Shown: positions 25,714-35,967 of the stretch, one piece after another
Layout: each line of letters starts with the position of its first letter
How positions within the stretch are numbered: the first letter of the stretch is position 1
Source of the DNA: Mesorhizobium sp. INR15
GTDB lineage: Bacteria > Pseudomonadota > Alphaproteobacteria > Rhizobiales > Rhizobiaceae
Assembly (NCBI RefSeq): GCF_015500075.1
Contig: NZ_CP045496.1
Span: 4,288,001-4,352,000, forward strand
Direction: 5' to 3'
DNA: 64,000 nt
Program-made: the position numbers and the translations under genes
The notes under the pieces: model-generated
Database searches by the model: none
The model's input: the letters and a program-made list of their open reading frames with translations, nothing else
What the model was told of the DNA's origin: nothing

Positions 25714-27171
25714 TCAGGCCTTGGCCATCTTGGCGCCCGCACTCACGGCCGCGGTGCGCAGCACGTAGTAGATGACACCGGCGATGGCGACGCCGAAGAA
25801 CCAGCCATAGACCCCCCACCAGGCTGGCAGCCAGTTGGTGAAGTTGGGCAGGATCGAGGAGAAGATGGCGCCGATGCCGGCGGCGATGAAGGCATTGACG
25901 TGCCAGCCGCCCTGGAAGCGGAACTCGCCGTCTTCGCGATAGAGTGCCTCGACGTCGACCTCACCCTTCCGGATCAGATAGTAGTCGACCATCATCACGC
26001 CGAAGATCGGGCCCATCGTCGCGCCGATGATGTTGACGAAGGAAGCAGCGCTGCCTTCCCATGGTGCGAAGGGGTAGAGCACGAGCGCGATCACGGCCGC
26101 GATGTAGCCGCCCTTCTTGAAGTCGATCTGCCGCGGGAAAACGTTCGAGAAGTCGAAGGCCGGCGAAACGAAGTTCGCCACGACATTGATGCCAAGCGTC
26201 GCCACGGCGAAGGTCAAGGCCGCGAGTGCCGCCAGGAACCAGCTGTCGAATTTCGCCGAGATCTGGTCAGGGTGCAGCAGCACTTCACCGTAGACGTCAA
26301 AGGCGGCGATGGTGGTGACGCCGGCGACCAGCGAGAACAGGATGAGGTTGATCGGCAGGCCCCAGATGTTGCCCTTGCGTAGCGCAGCCTTGTCGGGTGC
26401 ATAACGGGCGAAATCGCAAAAATTGAGATAGAGCGCCGAGAAATAGGTCACCCAGATCGCCGCCACCGCAAACAGCGATGTCCACGACCCCGGCGTGCCG
26501 GGCACACCTGCATCCTTGGTCTTGTCCAGCAGCACATCCATCGGGATGTCGCTGGTGAAGGCAAATCTTCCTGACTTGACGCAGAGATAAATGGCCAGGA
26601 CCAGCATCATGACCCACACCGCCGGGCCGGCCCAGTCCTGGAAGCGGCGCACCGTTTCCATGCCGTTCTGGATGATCAGCAATTGCAGCGCCCAGATGAC
26701 CACGAAACAGATCACTTCGAGGCCGGTATGGCCGAGGAAATGCGTGCTGGCGTTGAAGTCAGCGAACCATTGCGAGCGGATCAAAAGCGCCACGATGGCG
26801 CCAGAGGCGGCGGCTGTCTGCGCGCCGTACCAGAAGCAGGCGACGACAGCGCGCACCAGGGCTGGAATGTTGGCACCCCAGATGCCGAAGGAGGCCCGGG
26901 CTAGCACGGGGTAGGGCACGCCAGTCTTGACCCCGGCATAGCCGACCATATTCATCATTACGTAGATGATCAGTGATCCGATGCCGATGGCGATGATGAA
27001 ATTGACGAAGCCGCCGCAAAACAGAAACAGGCTTGCCGCGAGGTAGTAGCCCCAGAGGCTGTGAACGTCCGAAGTCCAGACGTTGAAGATCGAAAATGGT
27101 CCCCAGTTCCGGACTTTGGCCGGAGCCAGATCCTCGTTGTAAAGATCAGGTGAAGCGCCTTGTATTGTCAT
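25714..27171 (-). CDS. NCS1 family nucleobase/hydantoin/allantoin permease
   Basis: A 485-residue inner-membrane transporter with about 12 hydrophobic helices. SPDLYNEDLAPAKVRNWGPF at the amino terminus, WTSDVHSLWGYY in helix 1, GYAGVKTGVPYPVLARASFG and the YFSALYLNFCDFARYA region are characteristic of nucleobase:cation symporter-1 proteins (Mhp1, PucI). Likely cargo is a pyrimidine, hydantoin, allantoin or a relative; the exact substrate cannot be read. ATG 27171 has AGGGGA about eight bases upstream, better than the in-frame start 24 bases earlier. It stands alone, without catabolic enzymes nearby. Confidence 0.9.
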   Translation of the reverse strand: MTIQGASPDLYNEDLAPAKVRNWGPFSIFNVWTSDVHSLWGYYLAASLFLFCGGFVNFIIAIGIGSLIIYVMMNMVGYAGVKTGVPYPVLARASFGIWGANIPALVRAVVACFWYGAQTAAASGAIVALLIRSQWFADFNASTHFLGHTGLEVICFVVIWALQLLIIQNGMETVRRFQDWAGPAVWVMMLVLAIYLCVKSGRFAFTSDIPMDVLLDKTKDAGVPGTPGSWTSLFAVAAIWVTYFSALYLNFCDFARYAPDKAALRKGNIWGLPINLILFSLVAGVTTIAAFDVYGEVLLHPDQISAKFDSWFLAALAALTFAVATLGINVVANFVSPAFDFSNVFPRQIDFKKGGYIAAVIALVLYPFAPWEGSAASFVNIIGATMGPIFGVMMVDYYLIRKGEVDVEALYREDGEFRFQGGWHVNAFIAAGIGAIFSSILPNFTNWLPAWWGVYGWFFGVAIAGVIYYVLRTAAVSAGAKMAKA

Positions 27172-27490
27172 TTGCAACGTCCCCTTTTGCAGCACGCGCC
27201 CTCACGCGTTGACCGCGCAGGTTAGGCCCGCCGCAGGGGAACCGGCAACCGATCCATTTGCCGGCTTTCACCTTAAAGATATTCAATGAGAAACACGCTT
27301 ATCGCGCGGGCAAAATGGTTGGCCGATATCTTTGAGCGGGAGGCGATTCGGCGTTGGCAAGGACCGAGGGCTTTCAGGCTAAGGCGGCCAAATATTCTTC
27401 GCAGCGCTTACTTTTTTCGTGGAACCAATCTTCGAGTGGTGAGTTTTATCCAGTTCGATCGAACACATCGCGATCGACCGGGAGGAAATG
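27172..27490. other. Intergenic region upstream of the NCS1 permease and DUF982 gene
   Basis: A 319-base divergent gap. I see no gene with a credible ribosome site, no hairpin of note and no recognisable operator. It must contain both promoters. Confidence 0.5.
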
Positions 27491-27793
27491 ATGGATCGCT
27501 TGCACTTTTTTTCGCCGGTGCGGATTTTGCGCGGGCAGGGTCACCCTGTTGAAGAAGTTGATAGTGTTGCCGAGGCTATGGTCTTCTTGCGGAAGTGGCC
27601 AGCAGGGCGGCGCGGACCAGTCTACCAATGCGCATTGAATTGCTGTTCCGCAGCTCTGACCGGCCAGATGTCGGCAGAAGAAGCCAGGAAGGCATTTACC
27701 GGCTTTGCCCGGATTACACGCTTGCTTGACGACGACATGGCTTTGCCGATCAGCAGCGACAGTATGGATCGCGTATACGCGCTGCGGCGCTGA
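27491..27793 (+). CDS. DUF982 domain protein
   Basis: A 100-residue protein beginning MDRLHFFSPVRILRGQGHPV, with VDSVAEAMVFLRKWPAGRRGPVYQ in the middle. This is the pattern of DUF982, a small family largely confined to rhizobia and often present in many copies. The function is unknown. GGAGG at 27481-27485 gives five-base spacing to ATG 27491, better than the ATG at 27488. No operon partner is evident. Confidence 0.8.
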   Translation: MDRLHFFSPVRILRGQGHPVEEVDSVAEAMVFLRKWPAGRRGPVYQCALNCCSAALTGQMSAEEARKAFTGFARITRLLDDDMALPISSDSMDRVYALRR

Positions 27794-27916
27794 CGCATCG
27801 ATTCAGGACAGGTTTGACGTCTCGAGCCGTAGCGGCGCGAGCATGAGCAGTTGCATGCCCCAGCCAGGCGGAAACAGCAACAAACAGGCGCTGCCCGAAA
27901 GACACCGGCCGGCTGC

Positions 27917-28276
27917 CTAGGTGACAGAATGGCGGTCTATCACCCAAAGCCAGGTTCCGTCGTTTTGGCGCCTTGCCACTTCGCTGGTCACATCACCGTC
28001 GGGAAGTCGTGTCGAAGTCAGCGCAAGATCACCGCAGACAAGGGCAGGGCGCTGTTCTCCAACCGTGAATTTCCGGCCCGTCGCAACGAGCTCCGCATAG
28101 TAGTTTCGAATGGCTTTGCTGCCACGCAGCAATTGGCCGTGGCCACAGTCTATGACCGCGTCCAGCTCGAACAGGGCAGCCATGCCTTCGACGTCGCCAG
28201 CGTGTTGTCTCGATATCAGCAGAGGTTCGAGCTGCTGGGGATCGTAGGCAGGCGTTCTCCTGGTTGTGTGGCTCAT
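27917..28276 (-). CDS. SnoaL/NTF2-like (DUF4440-type) protein
   Basis: A 119-residue cytoplasmic protein with an NTF2-like cone fold pattern. A helical start (DPQQLEPLLISRQHAGDVEGMAALFELDAVIDCG) is followed by GSKAIRNYYAELVATG and the strand-rich end VCGDLALTSTRL...RRQNDGTWLWVIDRHSV. Such proteins are small isomerases, dehydratases or ligand binders; the substrate is unknown. ATG 28276 is chosen, GGAGC lying 11 bases upstream. An upstream in-frame start at 28327 adds 17 residues unlike the family. Confidence 0.7.
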   Translation of the reverse strand: MSHTTRRTPAYDPQQLEPLLISRQHAGDVEGMAALFELDAVIDCGHGQLLRGSKAIRNYYAELVATGRKFTVGEQRPALVCGDLALTSTRLPDGDVTSEVARRQNDGTWLWVIDRHSVT

Positions 28277-28896
28277 GATGCACTCGGCTCCTTCCGTGAG
28301 GCAGTCTAGCGCAGTCTGCTTCGGCATGCTTGGATCAGGTCAACCATTGTATGGTTCAGAGCGGGGAGCGCTTGCTTGCGCGGACGTGGGATTGGTCAAG
28401 AAACAGCCAAAACAAACATGTCCGAGGAGCACGCTCGAATCGCTCAAACATCATTGACTGGATTTGATTCCATCCTTGGGCGCCGGATTTTGAGCAATCG
28501 CGGCAGCGGATCGATTTCGATGGCAATCGGAGGCAGTTCACCTTTTGCGTGAAAAGCAAAACGCACCCAGAAAAAGTCCAGATCGGGAGTGGGCCTGTAA
28601 TCCTCCCGGCTGACTCCAGCGAGCACACGTCCATCCAGTGTGGTATGCTGGGCAGGATATGGCATTTCCTTTGTATGTATCGGTAATATCAGAGAAATAC
28701 CGCCTTCTTGCAAAGCTCCCAAACAGCGTCGCAGTACAGTCGGGGCACTCGCCCGGCTTTACCGCGCGGCAATCCTCGCTGACTCGGCGTCAGGCGATGC
28801 CATTGACAGAGACCTGACGCGGGGTCACCCAGAGTTGGTTCCAGATTCGGTCCGTGGGGACGGATGGAACATGGATGGCCCGGGGGGGCCGCGGCG
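28277..28896. other. 620-base region before the giant autotransporter
   Basis: No recognisable gene fills this gap except a doubtful 73-codon frame on the minus strand at 28444-28665. It must contain the autotransporter promoter. I see no clear hairpin, operator or RNA gene. Confidence 0.5.
28444..28665 (-). CDS. Possible small hypothetical protein
   Basis: A 73-codon frame with protein-like composition (MPYPAQHTTLDGRVLAGVSR, then PDLDFFWVRFAFHAKG and PIAIEIDPLPRLL). AAGGAA directly abuts the ATG, which is poor spacing. I do not recognise it. It could be a remnant or chance; an extension to a TTG at 28722 is open. Confidence 0.3.
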   Translation of the reverse strand: MPYPAQHTTLDGRVLAGVSREDYRPTPDLDFFWVRFAFHAKGELPPIAIEIDPLPRLLKIRRPRMESNPVNDV

Positions 28897-31800
28897 ATGA
28901 CGAAGATCAAGACGGCCAAGCAACCGATGTTCGGTCGTGGAAGGGCATTGCGAGCCTGTGTTTTCGGCCCGGGTGCAGTCGCCGCCGTGACGGCGTCGTT
29001 CCTTTTGTTGACCCCGCCCGCGGCGCGCGCCGCCATCATCGTCGGCGGTCAAGTCACCAATCCGCACACGGGGCTGCTGGAGACCGTGGTCAAGGACCTC
29101 GGCTCGGGCTGGGCGCTCACCTCGGTCACCGTCTTGTCTGTCGTCCACTACAATGCGATCCTGGTCGATGCGCCGGCCCCACTAAACAGCACGTATGTCT
29201 CAGCGGGAATCACCTACACGGTCGTTGGCGAAACTAAGGATCCCGTCACCAACTTGATCCTTAGTTTCACAGTCAAAAACGAGACCGACACCAATCATCC
29301 GCAGACGGTAATCGACGCCTACAAACCGGACATCTTCGACAATAGCGGCGCGGCAGGCGGCGCCGGCAGCGGCAGTTCCGGCACACAGAGCAACGGCGCG
29401 GTCTACGTCGACCGTCAGGTTGGCTCTCAGGGCTCGGGCGGCAGCAATGGCTATGGCGTCCACATCGACCTTGGCCTCCTGGGCAGCGTCACCATCGGCT
29501 ATGACGGATCGAGTGGCAGTCCCGGCGGCACCGGGCCGACCGTCGGCGTCACTCTCGTCAATGGTGTCGACGGGCCCTATGGAAACAACGTCGACAACAC
29601 GCCTGCCGTCACCGTCGCAAGCATCGGCGGCAATGGCGGCAATGGCGGCGATGCCTATGGCGCGCTCGGCCCCTATGACGGCGGCGCGGCGGGCGCCGGC
29701 GGCACGGTTACGCTGCATAATTCGGTCAACCTGACCACCGGTGGCGACAACTCGCCCGGCATCTTCGCGCTTAGCAAGGGCGGCAAGGGCGGCAATGGTG
29801 GCAGTGGCTACATCCTCAGCCCAAGCGGCTCCGGCGGGCCGGCGACGACCGGCGGTACGGTCACGATCATCAATAGCGGGCACATCATCACCACCGGCAA
29901 GAAATCGTCCGGCATCTTTGCCCAGTCGATCGGCGGCGCGGGCGGCGGCAGCGGCGACAGCTTCGGCATTGTCGGCTTGCCCGGCTCGGCGACTTCTGGC
30001 GGCAATGGCGGCACAGTCACCGTCACCAACAGCGGCGCCATCGAAACGTCGAAAATAGAGTCGCATGGCATCTGGGCGCAGTCGCTCGGCGGCAGCGGTG
30101 GTAATGCGGGCGATGCTGGCGGCATCGTCGCGCTCGGCGGCAAGCTCGGCGGCGGCGGCGGCACCGGTTCCACCGTCACGGTCAACAACAATCGTGGCGG
30201 CGACATCACCACGCAGGGCGTCGGCGCCTATGGCATATTCGCGCAGTCGATCGGTGGTGGCGGCGGCGCGGCCGGCGATGTCGGCGGGCTGGTCGCGATC
30301 GGTGGTTCGGGCGCGGCTGGTGGCGATGGCGGCACAGTCGTCGTCAACAATGCGGCGGGGACCACCATCATTACCTATGGCGGCACCAACCCCAACGCCC
30401 ATGACGTCGGCGCGGACGCGATTGTGGCGCAGTCGATCGGTGGCGGTGGTGGCTCGGGCTCCAACAGCGGCGGCCTGGTAGCAATAGGCGGCGATGGCTC
30501 GGCCGGCGGGATCGGCGGCTCCGTCACCGTCAACAATGACGGCACGTTGATCACGATCGGCCCGAAGGCGCGCGGCATCTTCGCCCAGTCGATCGGTGGC
30601 GGCGGCGGCAATGGCGGCGACAGTGGCGGCGCGGTCGCCATTGGCGGCTCCGGCAGCGCGACCAGCAATGGCGGCATTGTTACGGTCAATAATACCGGCC
30701 GCATCACCACGGTCGGCACCGCTATCCAGGCGGAGTCGATCGGCGGCGGCGGCGGCGATGGTGGCTCCAGCGGCGGCCTCTTCTCCATAGGCGGCTCCGG
30801 CGGCGGCGGCGGCGATGGCCTCAAGGTCACCGTCAATTCCTCCGGCCCTCTGACCACCAGCGGCAATGACGCCGTCGGCATTCTGGCCCAGTCGCTCGGC
30901 GGCGGCGGTGGCAATGGCGGCGGCTCGTATAGTGTGGGAGCGCCGATCTCGATCGCCATCGGTGGCGCCGGCGCCAAGGGTGGCAACGGCGGATCGGTCG
31001 AGGTCAACCACGTGACCACGCCGGGTGATCTCAGCCACCTTGTCGCCTCCGATATCCATACCGGCACTCGCAACACCGATGGTCAGGGCCATACCGTTGT
31101 CACTGGTGCCAAGGCCTACGGCGTCTTCGCGCAATCAGTCGGCGGCGGCGGCGGCAGGGGCGGTCTCGCTGTCTCGGTGGCGAGCGGCACCTCCGGCGCT
31201 GGCGCCAGTTTCGCGATCGGCGGCAGTGGCGGCCCTGGTGGCAACGGCAAGGACGTGACTGTCAATTACAAAGGCAACATCACCACCCAAGGCGACAGCG
31301 CCTACGGCATCTTCGCGCAGAGCGTCGGCGGCGGCGGTGGCGATGGCGGTGGTGCCGTTGCGGTCAGCGGCGGTGGCGCATTCAGTTTCGCTCTCGCGAT
31401 GGGCGGCGCTGCGGGTGTCGGTGGCATTGGCGATATCGTCACTGTCAACACCACGGGCGGCACGATCGAGACCTATGGTCTCCAAGCCTTCGGCATCTTC
31501 GCGCAGTCGGTCGGCGGTGGCGGCGGCAATGGCGGTTTTGCCGGCGGCGGCACGATCGGCGCGGTTGCGCTGACCGTAACGCTTGGCGGCAAGGGGGCCG
31601 CGGGTGGCGTCGCCAAGGCGGTCACCGTCAACAATGCCTCGACGATTGTCACCCATGCGGACGGGTCGATCGGTATCAATGCGCAAAGCGTTGGCGGCGG
31701 TGGCGGCAATGGCGGCTTCTCAATCGCCGGTGCGCTCGCGGTTGGCGCGATATCGGCCGCCGTCGGCGGCAATGCGGGCGACGGCAGCAGTGGAGGCACC

Positions 31801-34800
31801 GTTACGGTCAACAACCAGGGCGACATCAGCACCACGGGCATCAAGGCTTACGGTATCCTCGCGCAGTCCGTGGGTGGCGGTGGCGGCAATGGCGGTGGGG
31901 CTATCGCCTTCTCGATCGCGGTTTCGCCTGATCCGGAAGAGATTCCGGCGGTCGCCGTTTCGGTCGCGGTTGGCGGCAAGGGCGGTGTCGGCAGTATCGG
32001 CGACACGGTGCATGTCATAAATGGCGGCGACATCACCACCAGTGGCACGGGAGCCCATGGCATTTGGGCGCAATCGGTCGGCGGCGGTGGCGGCACTGGC
32101 GGCTACGCCGGAGCGGGCTCGGGCTCAATGGGGCCGGGCGCCAACATATCGGTTGCCGTTGGCGGCACGGGCGGCACCGGCGGGAACGGCGGCACCGTCA
32201 TCGTCGATGCCGGCAAGAACGCGCTCGGCGCGGTCGTCCCCGACTCCACCATCACCACCTTCGGCCTTGGCGCAGACGGCGTGCGGGCGCAGTCGATCGG
32301 CGGCGGTGGCGGCGATGGCGGCTTCGCGATCGGCGTCAATCTCGGCATCAACAACAGCAACCTGCCGCTCGCGTCGATCGGCGTCACAGTCGGCGGCCAG
32401 GGCGCGCTTGGCGGTGATGGTTCGAGCGTCACAGTCAACAACTGGTCGATCATCCGTACCTATGGCAGCAATTCGGCCGGCGTCTTCGCACAGAGCGCCG
32501 GCGGCGGCGGTGGCGATGGTGGCAATGCAATCACTGCGGTTGGAAGCTGGGCCAACGCGACCAGCTCGAGCGCGCAGAATACCAATGTCTCGGTGGCCAT
32601 CGGCGGCAATGGCGCCCTCGCCGGCGACGGCAAGGACGTCAACGTCAACAATCACGGCAACATCGAGACCGGCCTCATCACCACCAACAAGGACATAGCC
32701 GGCGATACTGTTGTCACCGGCAACAGCGCCTATGGCATCTTCGCCCAATCGATCGGCGGCGGTGGCGGCATCGGCGGCCGCGCCAACTCGATCAACGTGC
32801 TGGTTGGCAAGGGCGAGGCGCCCGAGGATGCCCTCATCAACGTCGCCATGTCGGTCGCGGTCGGCGGCAAGGCCGGCGCCGCTGGCGACGGCGGAACCGT
32901 AACCGTTACCAATGACGGCAGCATCACGACCAACGGTTCGCTTGCCGACGCCATTTATGCGCAAAGCGTGGGCGGCGGCGGCGGCGCGGGCGGCAACGGC
33001 ATTCTCGGCACGGACGAGTTGATCCCGGTTCCGGCAGCGCTGATCGCCAACGTGCTCTTCGGCAAGACCAAGATCTACAGCGCGCTTGGCGCGGCCGTCG
33101 GCGGCAATGGCGGTGGGGCAGGCATTGGCGGCGTTGTCAACGTCACCAATACCGGCAACATCACCACGAAGGGCAGCAATTCCAACGGCATCTTCGCCCA
33201 GTCGGTCGGCGGCGGCGGCGGCGTTGGCGGCAAGGCCAATATCGGTGCCACGGGAACGATCGGTGTCGGCGGCAAAGGCACCAGCGGCGGCAACGGTGGC
33301 ATCGTCCACGTCATCAACAACAGCACCGGCAAGATCGAGACCTTCGGCGCGGCCTCCAACGGCATCTTCGCGCAGTCGGTCGGCGGCGGTGGTGGCGTTG
33401 CCGGCAATGTCGATCGCGTGCTGGCGAACGGGCTCGGGCCTGTCCCGGCGCTCAATCTCGGTATCGGCCAGGCCTTCGGGCAAGGCGGCGGCAATGGCGG
33501 ATCGGGCAAAGCGGTAACCGTCGAGGGCACCGGGGCGATCATCACCCATGGCTCGTCGTCGTCCGGCATATTCGCCCAGTCGGTCGGCGGCGGCGGCGGC
33601 ATCCTGGGTACGCTCGGCAACGAGCTGATCCCGGGCGTGAGCGTCGTCACGAATTGGCGCATCGGCAGCAATGGCGACGCCGGCGATTCAGGCGATATTC
33701 TCGTCAGACATTCCGGCACGATCGATACCTATGGCGACAGTTCCATCGGCATTTTCGCGCAAAGCAACGGTGGCAAGAAGGATGCGGCACAGCAATATCT
33801 CGGCACCGCCGGCACCGTCACCGTCGATCTCACCGGCTCGGTGGTCACCCATGCGGTCGGCACCGATGCGATTGTCGCACAGAGCAAGGCCGTGGAAGGC
33901 AATGGTAACATCGCCATCAACCTGAAGAGCGCCTCTGGCCTTGTAAAGGGCGGCGCCACCGACGCGACCCATACCGGCGTCGGCGTCTGGATCATCGACG
34001 GCAACAACAACAGCATCAGCAACAAGGGCACGATCACGACGGCGAGCGGAACGGATGGCGGCTGGGCGATCCTTTCCGGCGCCGGCAAGGAGGATGTCAC
34101 CAATTACGGCACGGTCACCGGCTCCTTCGATCTCGGCGGCGGCGCCAACAGCTTCACGAACATGCTCGGCGCAACCTTTAACGCAGGCGCCGACGCGAAG
34201 GTAGGCTCGGGCTATCTCTTCACCGACAACGGCTATTTCTCGCCAGGCGGCGACGGCAAGGTGATGACGACCAACCTGGTCGGCAATTGGAACCAGTCCT
34301 CGACCGGCGCCTACAAGCTCGACGTCGACCTTGATCCGGCATCCGACTTCATTCATGTCATCGGTACGGCCGATCTGAACGGCGCGGTCGACGTGAACAT
34401 AGTGGACCCATCCGCGGCGAAGCCCGGCAGCCAAGACTTCCTGATCCTGCAAGCCACAAACGGCGTGACCCACAACGGGTTGAAGCTGAACGCCGTGCCG
34501 AGTGCGATCGCGCAATACGAACTGCTTTATCCGAATTCGAAGGAAGTCCACCTTAACGTTGACATCACCTTCGCCCCTACCGGTTTGACCCGGAACCAGA
34601 CCCCGGTCGGCGACGCGGTCAATGCCATCCAGAGCGGACCAACCTCGCCGAGTTTCAAGAAGATCGCCGGGGCGTTGTTCTACATTCCCACGATCGATCA
34701 ACTTGGCGCGGTCTATGATTCGATCTCGGGCGAGGGGGTTTCCGGCGTCGAACAACCGCAGTTCGATACATATGAAGCCTTCTTCGCCTCGATGAGCCGT

Positions 34801-35802
34801 CAAGCTGATCTCTGGCGTACCGGCCTCGGCACCGACCCGACGGATAACGTTCTTACACCGCAGGCCTATGATGAACCGGCGAAATCAGGAAAGGATCCGT
34901 TCAAAGCCTTGCAGCCCGACGACCGGCGCTGGAGCTATTGGGCGACCGCGGGCGGAAATAGTGGCGAGATCAGCGGCGATGCTACCGTTGGCAGTGCCGA
35001 CAGCGTGTACAAGGGCGGCAGCTTCACAGCGGGTCTCAGTTCCACGGGCGACTCCGATGTGCAGATGGGCTTCGCGCTCGGCGGCGCCGCAACCTACTTC
35101 ACCGTCGGCGACCGCCAGACATCAGGCAACATCATCAGCGGTCAGGCCGGTGCCTATGTCGCGCGCAAGTGGGATCAGTTCTATGTCAACGGCGCGCTTG
35201 CCTTTGGCCTCTCCAACAACAATGTCCACCGCGCCACGGCGGTGCCGGGCTCCGGCTCGCCGCTCGATCCGGTGGCCGGAATCACCGAGAATTGGCGCAG
35301 CAATTTCCTTAGCGCCGGTCTCGGCACCAACATCGAGGCTGGTTGGCGGCAGCAGGTGGGGGACAGCGCCATCACCCCGTTCGCCGCCTTGCAGTTCTCA
35401 CTGATGTCGATGGACGGCTTCGATGAAACGTCGCTCGACGGCAACGCTTTGGGCCTGAGCTTCGAAAAGCGCGTCATCACCTCGCTGCCGGTGTCGCTCG
35501 GTCTGCAACTCGACACCACAGTCAGCCTCGGTGACGGCGGCAGTTCGCTGCAGGCCTGGGGCCGTGCGGGCTGGGTGCACGAATTCCAGCCCGACCGCTC
35601 GATCCAGCCAAGCTTCCAGGCAGCTCCCGGCCATTCGTTCGTGATTGAGGGCGCCTCCGCGGCAGAAGACGCTGTCGCCGTCAATGCAGGTCTGAAGATG
35701 AACTGGAGCAAGAAAACCTCCACGTTCGCCACCTTCGACGGCAAGTTCGGCGAAGGTGTGCGGACCTACGGCGGCAACGTCGGGTTCAAGGTGAACTGGT
35801 AG
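28897..35802 (+). CDS. Giant repeat-rich autotransporter (type V secretion)
   Basis: A surface protein of about 2301 residues. The long N-terminal signal (FGPGAVAAVTASFLLLTPPAARA) is followed by a passenger with about 22 repeats of roughly 50-85 residues. Each has the core GIFAQSVGGGGGNGG, a beta-strand pair near TVTVNNSG and I(T/E)T(Y/T)G, a beta-helix pattern. Residues about 2010-2301 form the autotransporter beta-barrel, ending in GFKVNW with the terminal aromatic residue. The passenger is almost pure Gly, Asn, Ser and Thr with hardly any cysteine. A probable role is adhesion to surfaces, other bacteria or plant roots. ATG 28864 would add 11 residues. It is monocistronic. Confidence 0.93.
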   Translation: MTKIKTAKQPMFGRGRALRACVFGPGAVAAVTASFLLLTPPAARAAIIVGGQVTNPHTGLLETVVKDLGSGWALTSVTVLSVVHYNAILVDAPAPLNSTYVSAGITYTVVGETKDPVTNLILSFTVKNETDTNHPQTVIDAYKPDIFDNSGAAGGAGSGSSGTQSNGAVYVDRQVGSQGSGGSNGYGVHIDLGLLGSVTIGYDGSSGSPGGTGPTVGVTLVNGVDGPYGNNVDNTPAVTVASIGGNGGNGGDAYGALGPYDGGAAGAGGTVTLHNSVNLTTGGDNSPGIFALSKGGKGGNGGSGYILSPSGSGGPATTGGTVTIINSGHIITTGKKSSGIFAQSIGGAGGGSGDSFGIVGLPGSATSGGNGGTVTVTNSGAIETSKIESHGIWAQSLGGSGGNAGDAGGIVALGGKLGGGGGTGSTVTVNNNRGGDITTQGVGAYGIFAQSIGGGGGAAGDVGGLVAIGGSGAAGGDGGTVVVNNAAGTTIITYGGTNPNAHDVGADAIVAQSIGGGGGSGSNSGGLVAIGGDGSAGGIGGSVTVNNDGTLITIGPKARGIFAQSIGGGGGNGGDSGGAVAIGGSGSATSNGGIVTVNNTGRITTVGTAIQAESIGGGGGDGGSSGGLFSIGGSGGGGGDGLKVTVNSSGPLTTSGNDAVGILAQSLGGGGGNGGGSYSVGAPISIAIGGAGAKGGNGGSVEVNHVTTPGDLSHLVASDIHTGTRNTDGQGHTVVTGAKAYGVFAQSVGGGGGRGGLAVSVASGTSGAGASFAIGGSGGPGGNGKDVTVNYKGNITTQGDSAYGIFAQSVGGGGGDGGGAVAVSGGGAFSFALAMGGAAGVGGIGDIVTVNTTGGTIETYGLQAFGIFAQSVGGGGGNGGFAGGGTIGAVALTVTLGGKGAAGGVAKAVTVNNASTIVTHADGSIGINAQSVGGGGGNGGFSIAGALAVGAISAAVGGNAGDGSSGGTVTVNNQGDISTTGIKAYGILAQSVGGGGGNGGGAIAFSIAVSPDPEEIPAVAVSVAVGGKGGVGSIGDTVHVINGGDITTSGTGAHGIWAQSVGGGGGTGGYAGAGSGSMGPGANISVAVGGTGGTGGNGGTVIVDAGKNALGAVVPDSTITTFGLGADGVRAQSIGGGGGDGGFAIGVNLGINNSNLPLASIGVTVGGQGALGGDGSSVTVNNWSIIRTYGSNSAGVFAQSAGGGGGDGGNAITAVGSWANATSSSAQNTNVSVAIGGNGALAGDGKDVNVNNHGNIETGLITTNKDIAGDTVVTGNSAYGIFAQSIGGGGGIGGRANSINVLVGKGEAPEDALINVAMSVAVGGKAGAAGDGGTVTVTNDGSITTNGSLADAIYAQSVGGGGGAGGNGILGTDELIPVPAALIANVLFGKTKIYSALGAAVGGNGGGAGIGGVVNVTNTGNITTKGSNSNGIFAQSVGGGGGVGGKANIGATGTIGVGGKGTSGGNGGIVHVINNSTGKIETFGAASNGIFAQSVGGGGGVAGNVDRVLANGLGPVPALNLGIGQAFGQGGGNGGSGKAVTVEGTGAIITHGSSSSGIFAQSVGGGGGILGTLGNELIPGVSVVTNWRIGSNGDAGDSGDILVRHSGTIDTYGDSSIGIFAQSNGGKKDAAQQYLGTAGTVTVDLTGSVVTHAVGTDAIVAQSKAVEGNGNIAINLKSASGLVKGGATDATHTGVGVWIIDGNNNSISNKGTITTASGTDGGWAILSGAGKEDVTNYGTVTGSFDLGGGANSFTNMLGATFNAGADAKVGSGYLFTDNGYFSPGGDGKVMTTNLVGNWNQSSTGAYKLDVDLDPASDFIHVIGTADLNGAVDVNIVDPSAAKPGSQDFLILQATNGVTHNGLKLNAVPSAIAQYELLYPNSKEVHLNVDITFAPTGLTRNQTPVGDAVNAIQSGPTSPSFKKIAGALFYIPTIDQLGAVYDSISGEGVSGVEQPQFDTYEAFFASMSRQADLWRTGLGTDPTDNVLTPQAYDEPAKSGKDPFKALQPDDRRWSYWATAGGNSGEISGDATVGSADSVYKGGSFTAGLSSTGDSDVQMGFALGGAATYFTVGDRQTSGNIISGQAGAYVARKWDQFYVNGALAFGLSNNNVHRATAVPGSGSPLDPVAGITENWRSNFLSAGLGTNIEAGWRQQVGDSAITPFAALQFSLMSMDGFDETSLDGNALGLSFEKRVITSLPVSLGLQLDTTVSLGDGGSSLQAWGRAGWVHEFQPDRSIQPSFQAAPGHSFVIEGASAAEDAVAVNAGLKMNWSKKTSTFATFDGKFGEGVRTYGGNVGFKVNW
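29740..33890 (+). repeat. About 22 in-frame GIFAQS(I/V)GGGGG repeats of the autotransporter passenger
   Basis: Unit cores run from SPGIFALSKGG (near 29755) to TDAIVAQSKAV (near 33870). The core is most uniform in the middle (AQSVGGGGG) and decays at both ends: GAGGGSG, GGSGGNAG early, NGGKKDAAQ and KAVEGNG late. Unit lengths vary from about 40 to 85 residues because of insertions between the glycine run and the TVTVNN strand. The DNA repeats are degenerate, mainly GGCGGYGGYGGC tracts. Confidence 0.9.
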
Positions 35803-35967
35803 GACCGGGTTACCTGGACAGGTTTCGATCCGAAACGCATGGTTCTGTGCTCGCCGGCAGCTAAGGACGGAGCCGGCTGCACGTTCACGACATGAACTCT
35901 GCCCGAGCCTGACGATGAGCTTGGGATCGATGATTTCGCGAGGCAGAGACCGGGTCCCGTGCTTCTG

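Noticed and set aside
28328..28345. TTGGATCAGGTCAA as a FixK box
   Set aside because: It deviates from the consensus and is not near a gene at class-II distance.
29200..33549. Long minus-strand Ala/Asp/Arg-rich frames opposite the autotransporter
   Set aside because: They mirror the glycine-rich repeats of the plus strand and have no recognisable domains.
29740..33890. CRISPR-like spaced repeats
   Set aside because: The repeats are in frame, degenerate, and encode protein motifs with variable linkers; no unique spacers of fixed length and no cas genes.
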